A stretch of 64,000 bases of DNA from Acephala macrosclerotiorum (GCA_014904845.1 MU119404.1:1723-65722); one strand, 5' to 3'; counted from the stretch's first letter, positions 11,866 through 23,611 are shown. Numbers and translations: made by a program. Notes: generated by a model not told the origin, from the letters alone.

Positions 11866-12850
11866 GTAATGGTGCGGAGGAGAAGGGAATGTATTGTGAC
11901 TATGATTGTACGATATCAAAAGTTCGGAAAGAGGTATGTTTCAGTTCGGGTCAGGATAGATCTCTTTTTTTGGGCTTCTTTGGCGTCTTTGATGCTTCGG
12001 CTTAGATTGATAATGTAAATATATTCAATGAAGATGATGTTCTCACAGGCCCTGGTGCAAGTGAATCATGGTGGAAGCTAAAGTTAAGCCGCTAGCATCT
12101 CAATGTCGAATAGTTGAATCGACATTTGCATCGTCGAGGGAAGTGAATGCGGGGTATAGTAATGGGGATTGTCGGTTTTGAAGTTTGTTTGGTCTTCTGT
12201 CCATCTTTCACAGCCTCAATTTTCGTTCCTCGTACTCGCTTCCAATGTTTCAAGTCCGTACAAGACTGACATGCCTTCGCAAGCCGTGCTCTGTAAACAG
12301 ACCATCAAATCTCGAGTTCAATTTCGCCGGATCCTCCTTTGACAATGCAAGACCTGCTTCAAAGTCTCGCTCCAAGAATGACATTCCTGCCAATAGGAAG
12401 CTCTCACCACCGTAGGAACATTCAAAGAGAGGATCTTTCCCTGGCGTCCCAAGTCTGTCACATGACAGAAGAAGACGCTGACCACTTGCAAACGCCATTC
12501 CTTTTCTCAATATCCAGTTCAAGCAGCAGTGTTAGAGTAACTATTGGTGTCCCTTGATGAAGCGAAATTTTAAGACTCGAGCTCCAATTGGAATCGGCAT
12601 AAAGGCTCAATAGAAGAGATAAATCGTCACCTTTGGTCGAGTCGATCTACTGTGCGGTCCCTCACTTCAAAGCACTAGGATCACAAATGGTGCTCAAGAC
12701 TGGGTAGTTGTCGGTCATATCTGCTTTAATTGATATTATCTTCCCGCATATCGTTCACCCCAAAGCGAGATATCCAGTTCGTACCCAGAGACACCATGCA
12801 TGCACGCCCGCAGGCCCGAGTTCCCACCCTAGAACCTTCAATCTCCTCCC
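11866..12850. other. Intergenic, nothing firm
   Basis: A 90-residue minus-strand frame (12250-12522) has ordinary composition but no recognisable motif and no splice context. It is not called. No repeats were seen. Confidence 0.45.
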
Positions 12851-13447
12851 CTAATAACCACTGAAGAAAAAGTCGTCCAGTCGTCCATCAGCTTCCTCTC
12901 CACCATCACCTTCTCCTGGATCATAGTGGAGAAGCCTAACGGTGCTCTGACTCATCTCCTGCTTGACAAAATGTTCCTCGATGATGACCATCATCTTGCC
13001 CTTCTTCCTCGAGGCTTGACTTGGCAAAGACCGAGATCCCTCCTTCAATGCCTTACATCCCTTTAATCCCGCGGCCAATATGTGCTCGTTGTACTTGGGG
13101 AGAATGACCTCGCAGCGGCCTTCGGAGACGTCGGTATCTCTCTTCCAGCCGGGGACCGATCTGCTGACTTGGCGGACAAACTCAAACCCTAGGAGCTGTG
13201 AGTCCCTGAACAGAGAGGGGGAATATGATGAAAGAAGGAACTTACAATCGTACAGGGACTTGTACTCCTCGACCTTATCGGCGCTCACGAAGAGGTCCTT
13301 GGGCTTTGGCCAATTGCCGGGACCAATCTTCTTGTCTAGATCGAAATGGGGACGAGAGGGGTGGATTCGACCCTGAGAGCTCGCACCAGGAGCGACAGTT
13401 GCAGGGAGAGAGGCAGACATTCCAGGTTGCCCAATTGATGATGCCAT
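12851..13447 (-). CDS. Conserved-looking hypothetical protein, ~180-198 aa
   Basis: The frame starts at the ATG at 13447 (MASSIGQPGMSAS) and runs 198 residues. A stretch beginning GTAAGTTCC and ending CTCCTAG (57 nt, inside codons about 67-86) has good intron borders and a length divisible by three. The mature protein is therefore probably 179 residues, with YKSLYD joined to FEFVRQ. The low-complexity N-terminus is followed by a basic, aromatic-rich core (DLDKKIGPGNWPKPKD, RSVPGWKRDTDVSEGRCEVILPKYNEHILAAG). The tail is acidic and glycine-rich. No domain was recognised. The ordered core and the framed intron argue that it is a real gene. Confidence 0.55.
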   Translation of the reverse strand: MASSIGQPGMSASLPATVAPGASSQGRIHPSRPHFDLDKKIGPGNWPKPKDLFVSADKVEEYKSLYDCKFLLSSYSPSLFRDSQLLGFEFVRQVSRSVPGWKRDTDVSEGRCEVILPKYNEHILAAGLKGCKALKEGSRSLPSQASRKKGKMMVIIEEHFVKQEMSQSTVRLLHYDPGEGDGGEEADGRLDDFFFSGY

Positions 13448-13875
13448 CTCGGACGGGAGTTGTTTGAACGATGACTTTGGAAGAAGGGTTTGACAGAGAA
13501 AGATTCCTCTTTATTCGAAATCGGGACGACGACTTCGCACCCGAAACGAGACGACATTCGATTGAAGCTAGTCTGCAGCCTCGCAGCTCCCGTCCCTATC
13601 CTCAGCCGTCACCTTCAACAACTGGAGCTCCTTCACTATACCGCCCAACATACAGCGTATAACTTTCATTAACAGTGATCTATAGATATCTAGCTCAAGT
13701 ATATACGCTCCGGAAAGCAGAAATTCGGAATTTGGGAGGGCATTTATGAAATCCAAGAAATACTGGCTCCGGCTCCCTAGAAGGCGTGAACCTGGTGGAA
13801 ATTTTTGGAATATTGAAGGCCACTTTAAAGATCCTCCCTCAAGCGTCTGTCCCATGCCCTATCCTTATCCAAACG

Positions 13876-14988
13876 CTAGAAGACAACTTCTGGGAATTCC
13901 TCAGACTCTTGTTTTAACAGAGTTCCATCCTGCTTCCCCAGTAATGTCCAGTCCCAGAACTCTTTTATGTACACCGCCATAATCTCATTTATCCTCCAAC
14001 CTTCAACATTTCCAACGTCCCCCCAATCTCCCTCTCCAAGGTGGGGTCTCAAAGCTGGAAAGTCGGAGAAGGAGATGTGTACCGCTCCTTTGACTTTCAC
14101 AGCAAGTTTCCATCCTTAAATTAGAGACCACTCTTTAACCAAGGGGCTATGGAGACTTCAATTTTCTGCAGCTATGTAGAGCAACGGACCATGAAAGCCA
14201 GTTTCGTTGAGCGGTTTGAAGAAAGGACCATCGATCGAGATGCTGGATTTGTACGGTGTTGTGCTGTCTTCCATGGCGAGATTTGCAGTAGTTCCCCCAA
14301 GACTTTGCCCCAAAAAACCAAGGCTGATGGCTTCCCCCAATCTCTTCTCACAAGGAGCACTGCTTGGCAACCATTTGCAAAGGCTTTCTCGAGCAACTTG
14401 TCCGGCTAGCCAGAGAACATCAGCCTTGCAAACTTGAGCAGCAAAGGCGATATCATCCGTGGTGTTTGCTTGCAGTACCAATTCTCCGTTTGGCCTCTCA
14501 AGCGGTGCAGAATCATAAGGATGATCAACTCCTATGATTGTGTATCCGAAAGAAGCCAAGGATGACAGGAATCCTGAGTACCAAGCACACAGTCCTCCTG
14601 AACCAGGAGAAAACACAAGCACAGGCGTCGTGCTTTTCTCCATCAAAGGGAAAATTGCTGTGCCATCGGCAAAGGTTTGTGTCTTAATCCCAGCAAGTGT
14701 TCCTAAAGGAACTTCCCAATCCTTTTCCTGCCACTTCGCTGCATTTGGCGGGAGCCACAAAGCAGACTCGAGAAACTTGTTGCTTTCGATAGGGTACCAG
14801 AATTGAAGCATGGGCGATCGATGTCTCGGCATTGGATCCCATGGGTCAAGTCTTCCTTGGTCAATGACCTCGATCCGCTTCGTGCCTACCTGGTGCGGCC
14901 CGAGAAGTTCGGGGAGCTGAATGGATGCATGACTTGAGCATAAAACAACGCTCAGAACACTCAGAAATAAAGTGATCGGAAATCTCAT
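13876..14988 (-). pseudogene. Secreted PAF-acetylhydrolase/lipase-like gene with two in-frame stops
   Basis: The N-terminus MRFPITLFLSVLSVVLCSSHA is a good signal peptide. The protein follows the platelet-activating-factor acetylhydrolase (alpha/beta hydrolase) plan: the nucleophile motif GQSLG puts Ser at residue 229, ISIDGPFF gives a candidate Asp at 253, and KGAVHISFSDFP gives a candidate His at 304. The whole span is one frame of 370 codons, which is the expected length. It contains TGA at codon 277 and TAA at codon 291, between the Asp and the His. Sequence on both sides stays family-like (PLLYIAAEN, SPLVKEWSLI, GWKLAVKVKGAVH), and no GT..AG intron removes both stops. Each stop is one C-to-T change from an Arg or Gln codon. 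I infer recent nonsense inactivation; readthrough or editing would be the alternative. Confidence 0.8.
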
Positions 14989-15668
14989 AACTTCTTGATC
15001 GTTATTGATATGAGCGAGTGTTGAATTCCTGCTTATTTCTTATGAGCCTCAGCAAGACAGGGTTCCCCACGATGACGTTCTGGTCGGTCATCATTTGCAC
15101 GTGCCCCGCCACTTGTTAACATTTTTTATCGTTTTAAATTCAAGTCCACGGTGATACCATGTCCTGAACGACTGAGAACCACTTTTCCTTAGCCAAGTCA
15201 GGGAACATAAAGATATGTATTTATAAAGAAAGGCAGATAGCCCTTATCACGTGCTCGCTTGACACCGAAGGGGTAAAAGTAGGTGAGTGGAGGTGCGCTC
15301 GTTTAGGCTGCCCTATCATTAGTCTCTTGACGAAACTGAATGTCGACCTTAAGATCTCTACACCTGGTGGCAAGCCTGGGATGAAGAGGATTACACATAG
15401 TCCATTGGATTGTTGCAATTCTTCCATACCCGGCTTTCACCACTTCGTCCTCGATCAACCTCGTAAGTTAAAATTTATTGGCATGGTAGTATCATAGTCG
15501 CATCATCAGGTACGCCTTGAAGCATAGGCCACAGCGTGAAGCGAAAGTAGATGAGAAGCCAGGCGATACCATCCCATTTGTGGGGTGACTAGTCAGGAGT
15601 TTGGTCGAAAGTCATTCCTTTTGCGGTTTTGCACTCAATACTTCGTACAATAGGTCCTATGGTTTGGC

Positions 15669-17314
15669 AGTCAATCTGGCAAATCAGTTTATACCAGCTG
15701 GAATTTAGACGGATACGTCGGCAGTTACGTTGTAATTGAAGCAAACTATTATACCAATACTGTGAAGATTGGAGGTAAGTTCTGGTCAACTTCTCAAGAA
15801 AAGCTTGTTTGTAAAGTCGTTTGTGACGATATTTTGGGACGATCAATTACCGCACAAGAATTCGGCCTCTGTTTCACTACTGGAGACTGCAGTGGATTAG
15901 AAATTTCTCTCATGGGCACCGGTTTCGGCAATGGGTATCAGACTTACAACAACATTATCGATCAACTTTGGTTGCAAGGAATCACCCAAAGTCGCGCCTT
16001 CAGCATAGATCTTGCGAGTGTAGATCAATCCTGAGGTTCGTCGATCAATTGTGCATTTCAAAGCAGACAAGCTTATGATTCTAGGGTCTATAACTTTCGG
16101 CGGCATTGATACAATGAAGTCTGCTGGCCCTCTGGTTGCGGTGCCTATCATTTCATGGCACGACGTATCGAGTCTCAAGCAACAGTAAGCTATACACACA
16201 TAGAAAAGACGTCCTACTCATGCCAAGACAGATACTACGTGTATCTCACTTCTGTTAGGATGACCAGCGCCGAAAAGTTTACAACGTGGACAAATTCTAG
16301 CTTCCAGCAGAATGTTATCCTCGATACTGGACTTTGGATAAGCCTTCTGCCTCAGGACCTCGTCACCTCAGTGATCTCGGGTTTCCTGAGCGTTGTAAGT
16401 CAAGGTTCTGGAAAATACAATAAGTTAGACGTCAATTCAACTCATTCAGCTTGCAAGCTAGAAATACGTCGCTTTTCCCATCTATACTTAGCATCATCAA
16501 TCTCTCAGCCCTGCGTGGACTTTCTCCAGTCTATTTCCCTGTGAGAGAACCCGTGCTAATTCCATACAAGCTATTTCATGCTCGTATATATCCGACAAGA
16601 CGACAACTGTAGATTTCGGGTTTGCGGGTATCACCATCAGGGCACCAATACATGAATTCATGTACTACGATGGGACACTCTGCTGGTTTAGAGCTGCCGG
16701 CATTCCAGCAGGCCAGCAGGCTTATCTTGGAGGTATGTTCCAAAATCCTTGATAACTACTCTTTACTCACGCAAATCCGGATTCATTTTTGAGGGCTGTA
16801 TATGGTGACAAACCCCTCCTTTCCTCGTTGAAGATAGAAAGCTAAATCATGATAGCTGTGTATGACCAGGACAACATGAATATATGGCTGGCGCAGGCAG
16901 CTAGATGTGGAACAAATCTAGTGGCGATTGGCTCCGGATCGGGGGCCGTAAAGTCAACGACAGGAGCCTGTGGGGTCCCTACCACATCAATAAGTAAGCT
17001 GAGCAAGCCTATACATCAAAATTTTGACTGTGTTCTGCATCCTGTCACGGTACCTGCAATGCTAACCCCTATCAAAATTAGCTACCAGTAGCTCGACAAC
17101 ACCAACTGTGCTACCTCAGTCGACCACATACGTGATTATAACTTCGATATCGAGTGTAACTTTCTCCACAACACTACCAGGTCAGACCCTCGCTCTTCCC
17201 AGTCCTACCATCACAGTTGCAAAAACCACGGTCTCGAAGACCACAACGAAGACTCAGATCACGACCGTGAAAACCACAACTACGAATACTACCACGAAGG
17301 CTTGCAATACTTGA
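15669..17314 (+). pseudogene. Yapsin/OPSB-like aspartic peptidase (A1 family), 5'-truncated and damaged
   Basis: Recognisable pieces in order are: GYVGSYVVIEANYYTNTVKIGG (about 15707), GFGNGYQTYNNIIDQLWLQG (15925), SITFGGIDTMKSAGP (16090), YYVYLTSVRM and the second active-site motif VILDTGLW (16233-16340), DFGFAGITIRAPIHEF (16610), and VYDQDNMNIWLAQAA (16855). A Ser/Thr-rich tail to 17314 suits wall or GPI-anchored peptidases. The last intron (to about 17082, branch GCTAAC) splices cleanly into TTSSSTTPTV. The first active-site DTGS lobe is not found upstream. A stop interrupts the text just before SITFGG. The short exon DSFLRAVY near 16780 is preceded by CGG where a CAG acceptor is expected. 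I infer a pseudogene, though a very fragmented intron structure cannot be excluded. Confidence 0.65.
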
Positions 17315-17450
17315 TTGTATGTGGATGGATTTATGTTGGAAGTAGGAGTGGAATAGATGATGGTTTCGTTGAGGATTCGAAGAGGATTTCAGAAAAATTG
17401 AGGTCTTAAAAGCGTTTTAATGATATCATGTTTAATCTTCTTCAATTGAG

Positions 17451-18077
17451 TCAAACTTGTGCAGTCCTTCTCTGGAGGATAATTGCGCCATGGAAGAAGT
17501 CTTCACTATGCTTGTGACGCCGCAACTCAAATAGACAAAGGCTAGCAAGAATCATAGATAACCCCGCAAAGATCTGAGGGTATAGATACTCGTTTGAAGC
17601 CCCTGATCTTCGGAGCTTCAGGGCAATGACTTCCGCAACTGGAACGAGTCAGCGTTGTCTTCAAAATCTAGGACAGATCCGAAACTTACACAAGATGGGT
17701 AAAGGCGGTTGGGTTGAGAAGTGGCGGGCGAGGGTTGTTACGAGGGGAGCGATTAGCAAAGAGACGGCGAATTGAAGACTACCGATGAGGGCGTAGTCTA
17801 TTGGGGTTGCGGTGGGGAATTGGTTTGAGGAGAGGTAGTGTGCTAGGTGGATTGAGTATGACTGTTGTCTGTCAGTTGGCTGGCATGCCAAGTGAAAAGT
17901 GTTGAAAGTGGGAGATTTCACAGCAGTCTGTCCCCAAGTAAAGCAATTGATCAGAAATGCAACCCCGACTTGCACCCACCCATATCCCCCATCTGGAGGA
18001 GGATTGATGTCTAATTGGGGCCGAAGAGGCTCTGCATCGACTGGGACGGTTTGAAGTTCCGTTTGGTTGTCCCTCAT
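17451..18077 (-). pseudogene. Internally deleted monocarboxylate-type MFS transporter
   Basis: The N-terminus is well preserved: MRDNQTELQT, then the family opener PPPDGGYGWVQVGVAFLINCFTWG. A 60-nt intron lets TA join SYSIHLAHYLSSNQFP, followed by DYALIGSLQFAVSLLIAPLVTTLA. The next readable block in the same direction is already the extreme C-terminus (NEYLYPQIFAGLSMILASLCLFELRRHK ... stop at 17451). Roughly 250 residues, helices 3 to 11, are missing. I infer a deletion derivative with no transport function. It belongs to the same superfamily as the intact carrier at 7548-8945, but the PPDGGYGW opener shows a different subfamily. Confidence 0.75.
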
Positions 18078-18671
18078 CTTGAAATGCGGGGTAAGTTGAG
18101 AGCAAATGTCCTTCGCCTCAGATAAGAAGCTTGATCTAAAGTGTTTATATGGACTGAAATTAATTGAAGCAAAGAGGAGAGATTAAAGGGTAAAAGAAAG
18201 ATATTTCCGTCTCACCGTCTTCGAGAAAAAGTTTCATTCCCCATCTTCGCTCAAAGTGGGGTATATTGGACATGTGCACTAGCATGCGGGTTCGACCTAA
18301 GCCGGTACTCGGCGCAGATTATTTGAAAATCAAATGGTATAAGCATTTTATAGTGACGGGTATGATGGCTGGAAGGTTAAACATAACTCGTTGGGTTGGG
18401 GCAAAGCATGCGATGTCGGTCAGGGGGTAAGAAATTGAGTGTTGTGATAAACTACGCACGGAGTTGGAGGACTTACTAGGCGACAAGGGCATTGAAGAGA
18501 ATCGCCCTCGCTGAGAAGCGTTGTATTACGAATCTATACTATATACGATATCTATATGTACCAAAGTCTACTGACAAAGAATGAGTGACCTTTTCCCAAG
18601 CTTTTGTTCAATGGGCCATACTTAAAGCCGAAGAGGAACTCCGACCCAGAAATGCAGCAGGAAGTCAATGA

Positions 18672-20626
18672 TCAAGCCGCAGACTGAGCCTTCTTGGCCT
18701 TCACACTCTTCCATCCCATACCCCAACTGAAGATGAACGAAGCAACAGCCACACCAGCCGCGATGTAGAAGTCATGATTGATGGCCTCATTGTAGCTCTT
18801 AATCACACCATCCACACTCGCAGCAGGAACAACTTCGCGGTACCCAGTCGCGCCTGCAGCAATGATGACCTGCGGATCAATGCCAGGAGCATACTTCACG
18901 AGTGCATTCTCAAGACTGCTGCTAAATGCTGTGGATGCGACAGCAAGCCAGACCGAGCCTCCGAACTGTTGAGCGAAGATGACAATCGCCATGCCAATAG
19001 GATTCTCTGCTTGACTAAGTGCTGTTTGGATAGCGATGATAGGCATTTGCATGCTGCTTCCTCTACCAACGCCAGCGAGGATCTGGTAGCCGACCCAGTT
19101 TGCTGTGCTTGTAGTTGGTGTCCAGGTAGAGATGAGTCCGCCAGAGATGGCGTTGAGAGTAGCGCTAACGACGCTGATTGGGAGGTAGTATCCGACGCGA
19201 GATACTAAGATTCCAGAAGTAACCGCGAATACCAAGCTCGTGACGATGCCTGGCAAGAGATCAACGCCACTCATCGCTGGGCTTCTTCCTCGCACAGTCT
19301 GGAAATACATCGACAAGTAATAGGAAGTGATCATCATGGTACCTCCAATGAAGAAGGTAACCATGGCAGACGACCAGACGATTGTTCGCTTGATCATCCC
19401 GAAAGGTATCATGGCTCCGTCTCCCTTCTTGTATTCCCACCACAGAAACAACCCGAAGTTCCCTGCCGCGCCGCAGAACAACCCAATAATTGTAGCGCTG
19501 CTCCATGCATATGATGTTCCGCCCCATTCCAATGCGAGGAGAAACATGATCATCGTGGGAGCGAAGAGTAGGAAGCCGCCGATGTCGAAGACCGTGAATA
19601 CTGATCGGAAGGTCGCCGTGAGGGGCACCTTTCCGGCACCTTTGTGGGGAATATGGATGAAGGGGAGGATGATTGCAACGATTGCGCCGATCGGAAGATT
19701 GATGAAGAAGCCTGCGAAGTGTTAGTCGATGCCATTCGCCCGAATGTGCGGTACTTACACCATCTCCAGGTAGCATACTGTGTCAATGCTCCGCCAAGCA
19801 ATGGTCCAATCAGGATTCCCATCTGTGCGACTATCCTCGTCAGTATGAATAGGGAGTCGGACAAAGCGTGCTTACAGCCATTCAAAAAACCCAGGAGAGT
19901 AGGTCTCTTCTCAGGAGGAGCACAGGCGGCTAAAATTGTCAAGCCTCCGTTCATCAAGCCCGACCCTCCCAATCCAGCAACAGCACGTCCAACAATCAGC
20001 ATCTTCGACGACTGTGCAACTCCACAAAGAAGAGATCCGAGCTCGAAAAGCCCTACGAAGAAGAGAAAGGTCCACTGGTCGCATGTTAGTAGTGTATCGC
20101 ATATGCCAAGATAGGAAGGAGGCAGCACTTACTTTGCTGCTAAATTGGCTGTAGAATTTTCCAGTCAAGGGTTGCAACGACGAGCTTTGAGACGTCAGTG
20201 AGATCAAAACATGGAATTGAGGTGGAGAATACCTTGCAAGCAGGTACGCGCTTCCGTACCATCCTACGTCGTTCAAGGAATGGAAATCGCTTGTGATTTT
20301 GGGGATTGCCTGAGAAGATGTCAGTATCTGCCAGAGAACTTTAGTCTCGATTGACTGACCGTGACCACGATGGAAGTATCTAGCAGCATGGTGAAAGCGG
20401 CAAGGGCTACGATTCCAGTCGCAAGAATCAACTTGAAGCCGGAGATATACTCGTCCTCGCTTTGGAGTTCTAGAGTTGGCTTCGGCTCCGAGGCCGCGGC
20501 AGGCTGGAGGCCATCCTTCGATTCTAGTCGCGGCTCTGACTCTTGCGTGACTTCTAGGGTGCTTTGGTCCTCGGGAAGAGTCTCCCTACTCCTGGCCTTC
20601 TCCATGTCGAGTGGTGTGATGCTCAT
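18672..20626 (-). CDS. 14-TM MFS efflux pump (DHA2/DHA14-like)
   Basis: Six exons splice into one frame of 568 residues: 20626-20360, 20309-20233, 20184-20133, 20074-19876, 19830-19759 and 19711-18672. All introns are GT..AG and 47-52 nt. The soluble acidic N-terminus (about 60 residues) is followed by the antiporter motif region: [47 protein letters not shown] and [31 protein letters not shown]. These are the signatures of fungal 14-helix drug:proton antiporters. The large last exon carries helices 7-14 and ends in a Lys-rich tail. The role is export of xenobiotics or an endogenous metabolite across the plasma membrane. No biosynthetic genes adjoin it. A TIR element lies 242 bp upstream of the start codon, so the promoter region is altered or bounded by it. 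Confidence 0.92.
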
Positions 20627-20868
20627 CGTCGCAAGGTGTCCTCAACATTGAATATTTGCGCGTTCTTGAATTGAATTGACAGAACACAGAAGGAATGATG
20701 CGATCCGTATCGAAACTCCACCAAAAAAGAAGAAGGCATCAATCCTTTTAAAAATGTTTACATCGGATATTGGCATTATGAATGCGTCCGGTGCGGCCTG
20801 GAACGGCGCGCTATGATTGGCTCGAACGGGAACGGAGTCAGGATTTTGGTCGAAATTGCCGTGTCCTA

Positions 20869-21459
20869 AGGTGACTCCCCCCCTAGTGGGCCACCCCTTG
20901 CAATGGCCCGCCTTTTAAACCAAAATACCCACTTTTAAAACTTATATTCTTTCACAACGCTTTAATAAAATTAAATAGAATTAAAACAAACTTTATAATT
21001 AAACTTTATTTTAAATATATAAAAATTATATATAAATTTTACGTTTTTTAATTTTTGAATAACTTTTTTAAAAATTAATAAAAATCGCTTAAATTTTTAT
21101 TAGTATTTTTAAGCGAGATTTTTTATATTTTTAATTAAAAAAAAGTACTATTAATAGAAACTTTTTAAGATTTAAAATTTTAATTTTTTATTAATTTTTA
21201 AAAAAGTTATTTAAAAATTTATATATATTTTATATATAAATTTAAAACTTCGAATTTTAAACTTTAATTTTATAAGTTTAAAAATTAAAAATTAAAATAA
21301 AAATTAGTAATTTTTTTAGACACTTTATAAAGAAGCTAAATTATAAGTCTTATATAATTTTATTAATTTTTGGTGAAGTTTTTATACTCTCAAATTCGAA
21401 GTTTTTGGTGTAAAAAGTGAACTATTGCAAGGGGTGGCCCACTAGGGGGGGAGTCACCT
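20869..21459. mobile_element. 591-bp TIR element (MITE) flanked by TA
   Basis: The element begins AGGTGACTCCCCCCCTAGTG at 20869, and the exact complement ends at 21459. The near-perfect inverted repeats run about 37 bp and continue imperfectly (CCAAAA words) for another 30. TA dinucleotides flank both ends (20867-20868 and 21460-21461), the target duplication of Tc1/mariner-type transposons. The interior is AT-rich with no coding capacity, so this is a non-autonomous element. Its terminus also occurs at 3039-3076. It sits between the efflux-pump start (20626) and the 3' end of the Zn2Cys6 gene (21498). Confidence 0.9.
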
Positions 21460-21497
21460 TACTCGAGCGGGAAATATGTCTGAAAGCCCGGTCCGCC

Positions 21498-23611
21498 TCA
21501 CCACAATTCCAGCATATCGCGCATCCATTCATCATTCATGAAGTCCATATCGATGTCCTGAGGAAAGTCCGGTGCGTCATCTGGGATGGAACAGGGCGGA
21601 AGTGGGTTTGATCGTGCAAAGGCGCCGTCCGTCTCGAATAGCGATTTCATCCAGGCTATCCTCCGTGCGCTGTGCGAGAAGACGTCTTCGCCAACCGGAG
21701 TACTGGATCAAGCCCTAGAACTGATTTGACTTGGGTGAACTTTTTTGCGTGCTTGTCAAGAATGTCTGTGAAGCTGATCGTCTTTCGTGCCCATTCGAGA
21801 TTCCAATCAGGATGCTCAAATGTCGCTAATAGCTGAAGAACCCCAAGACTCCAAATGAAGTGCGTGATCATGGGCACAGTTAACCAGTGGCACATGTTGA
21901 CTGGGACACTGAGCCAAGTGTTGAAAAATGATTTGACAGCTATTAGGCAGGAGTGAAGGTATTCGAGTCGATCAAAGTCGCGACTGAGGAAATGCGACAG
22001 AGTGGGGGACTTCGAGAGACCGATCTTATACGACGAGATTTCGGCATGCCAGTATGCCAAATAAATGCTTACTATTACAGTCGCGTCAACTATGATGGTG
22101 ATGCAGCATTATTTAAGATCAGTGAATGCTTACCATTGTCTTCCAGTCCGGTGGGAAATGTTGTTTTCAACCCGCGGAGCTGCTCCTTTAGAGAATGTAT
22201 GTAAAGAGCGGGAGGTGCGGGGTCCCCGCGAATGCCTTGCTGTGCCATGGACTTTGGTTAATCCTCTCGGCGAGCAATTGAAGTCTGATCAGGCTTAACG
22301 CCGACTTGTCATCTTGTTCTAACGAGGTCGCCAGCGCTTGACAGGACGATTCGAGGTGCTCGGAAATGGAATATGCTCGAGTTTGTGGAAAAACGCAGAG
22401 AAACTGCAAGGGTCAGCAAGAAAATATCGCGTAACAAGAATATCATAGACATGGAGTTTAGGTACAGTACCAGTGACCGAGCAGGGCACGACGGGCTCCC
22501 GCAGTCTTTCTTAGGCTAGGTACAAGTGGAAAGCCGTGAGAAAGTTGTAGTGCAGCGATCCTTGCTCCTGATCTGTCTTTTGGAGGAGGTCAATTCAGCC
22601 TGAGATCTGCTACTATGATAGTAGGACAGTGAACTGTGTATGATTGAAAAGGCAGTAGTAGCACCTCAAAAGCTAGTCTCTGGATTGAGCTTGAATGTCT
22701 AAGTGCTTTCAGACATACCATGCGGCATATGTGAGTGAGGCCAAGAGAAGATCCCAATTCTTTCCCCGTTCATCGCAATTCGTTCTGCAAGTTGCTTCAT
22801 CACCACAGTAGAAACAGACTTCTGCTGACATGTGGTTCGTGTCGTTACTGCCATGATTGTCGTAAAGAGTGCAGGACGAGTCCGACGAAGCTCTTCAGCA
22901 CCCACGTGTTCGGGAGTGGTGATGAAAGGAAATGATGACTGCATTTCATGTCTGAATATATTCAGCAGTACGTCTGGATCCCAGGGCCGAGGTTAAAAGA
23001 TGGCAATGGGTACTCCTTCGTGATCATCGCCGATGGCTGCAGCGGCAACGGGTCCACGTAAGGAAGGGCGAATCGTTGTTGCAGGGTGCCGCCGTGGTGA
23101 AGTCGCTCATTCAAGACTGCCGCTTCGGGACCAGTAACATCGTTGTCAGCAATTTGAGTAGGTGTTGTGGTAGATGGGGGACGGCGGGACTGAGGAGAAG
23201 AGACTGTGGCTGCTGTCCCAGACTCCCGAGTGGCCTTGAGGAGGTAGACGAGACCATCTAGTTTCTCCTCGAGAACTGCCACCTGGTTCTTGGAAACCCG
23301 ACTGCGGATTTCCGAATTTTAGGCCTCGTAGTCATCATGAATAAAGATTACCTGGTCTGAAGTGGTGCTCGTTTTGGTGTTGCTCGAGCACGTGATGGAG
23401 GAGCTTCGCATGGCTTATTTAGTCGAGAGCATCTGCTTTGACTTAGTCTGAATATGCGATAAGATAGATGAGATGCAGACCTTTGACACTTCCCAGCAGC
23501 ATCGGAACCCGACACGCGTTTGGCCTTGGCTCGCGAGCAGGTAGCACAAGCCCTCAGACGTGTCTGATGCGGACTCCCATTGACGATAGTGTTGGGCTCG
23601 TTGGTGCTCAT
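21498..23611 (-). pseudogene. Zn2Cys6 transcription factor, degenerate
   Basis: The start is the ATG at 23611. The DNA-binding region reads ACATCSRAKAKR...GKCQR / CSRLNKPC after removal of an intron near 23420-23480. The third zinc ligand, expected after AKAK, is Arg (CGC) instead of Cys (TGC). A coiled segment (VAVLEEKLDGLVYLLKAT) follows. Regulator-domain blocks are readable: HEMQSSFPFITTPEHV, EELRRTRPALFTTIMAVT, LIRLQLLAERINQSP, then IGLSKSPTLSHFLSRDF and FEHPDWNLEWARK. The tail is MDFMNDEWMRDMLELW, stop at 21498. The frame shifts near 22990 (GPGIQ versus DPDVLLNIF) and near 21700 (LGLDP versus GEDVFSHSARR). A missing zinc ligand plus two shifts argue strongly for a pseudogene of a nuclear, DNA-binding regulator. 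Confidence 0.75.

Noticed and set aside
12250..12522. 90-codon minus-strand frame
   Set aside because: Composition is protein-like but nothing was recognised and no neighbours support it.
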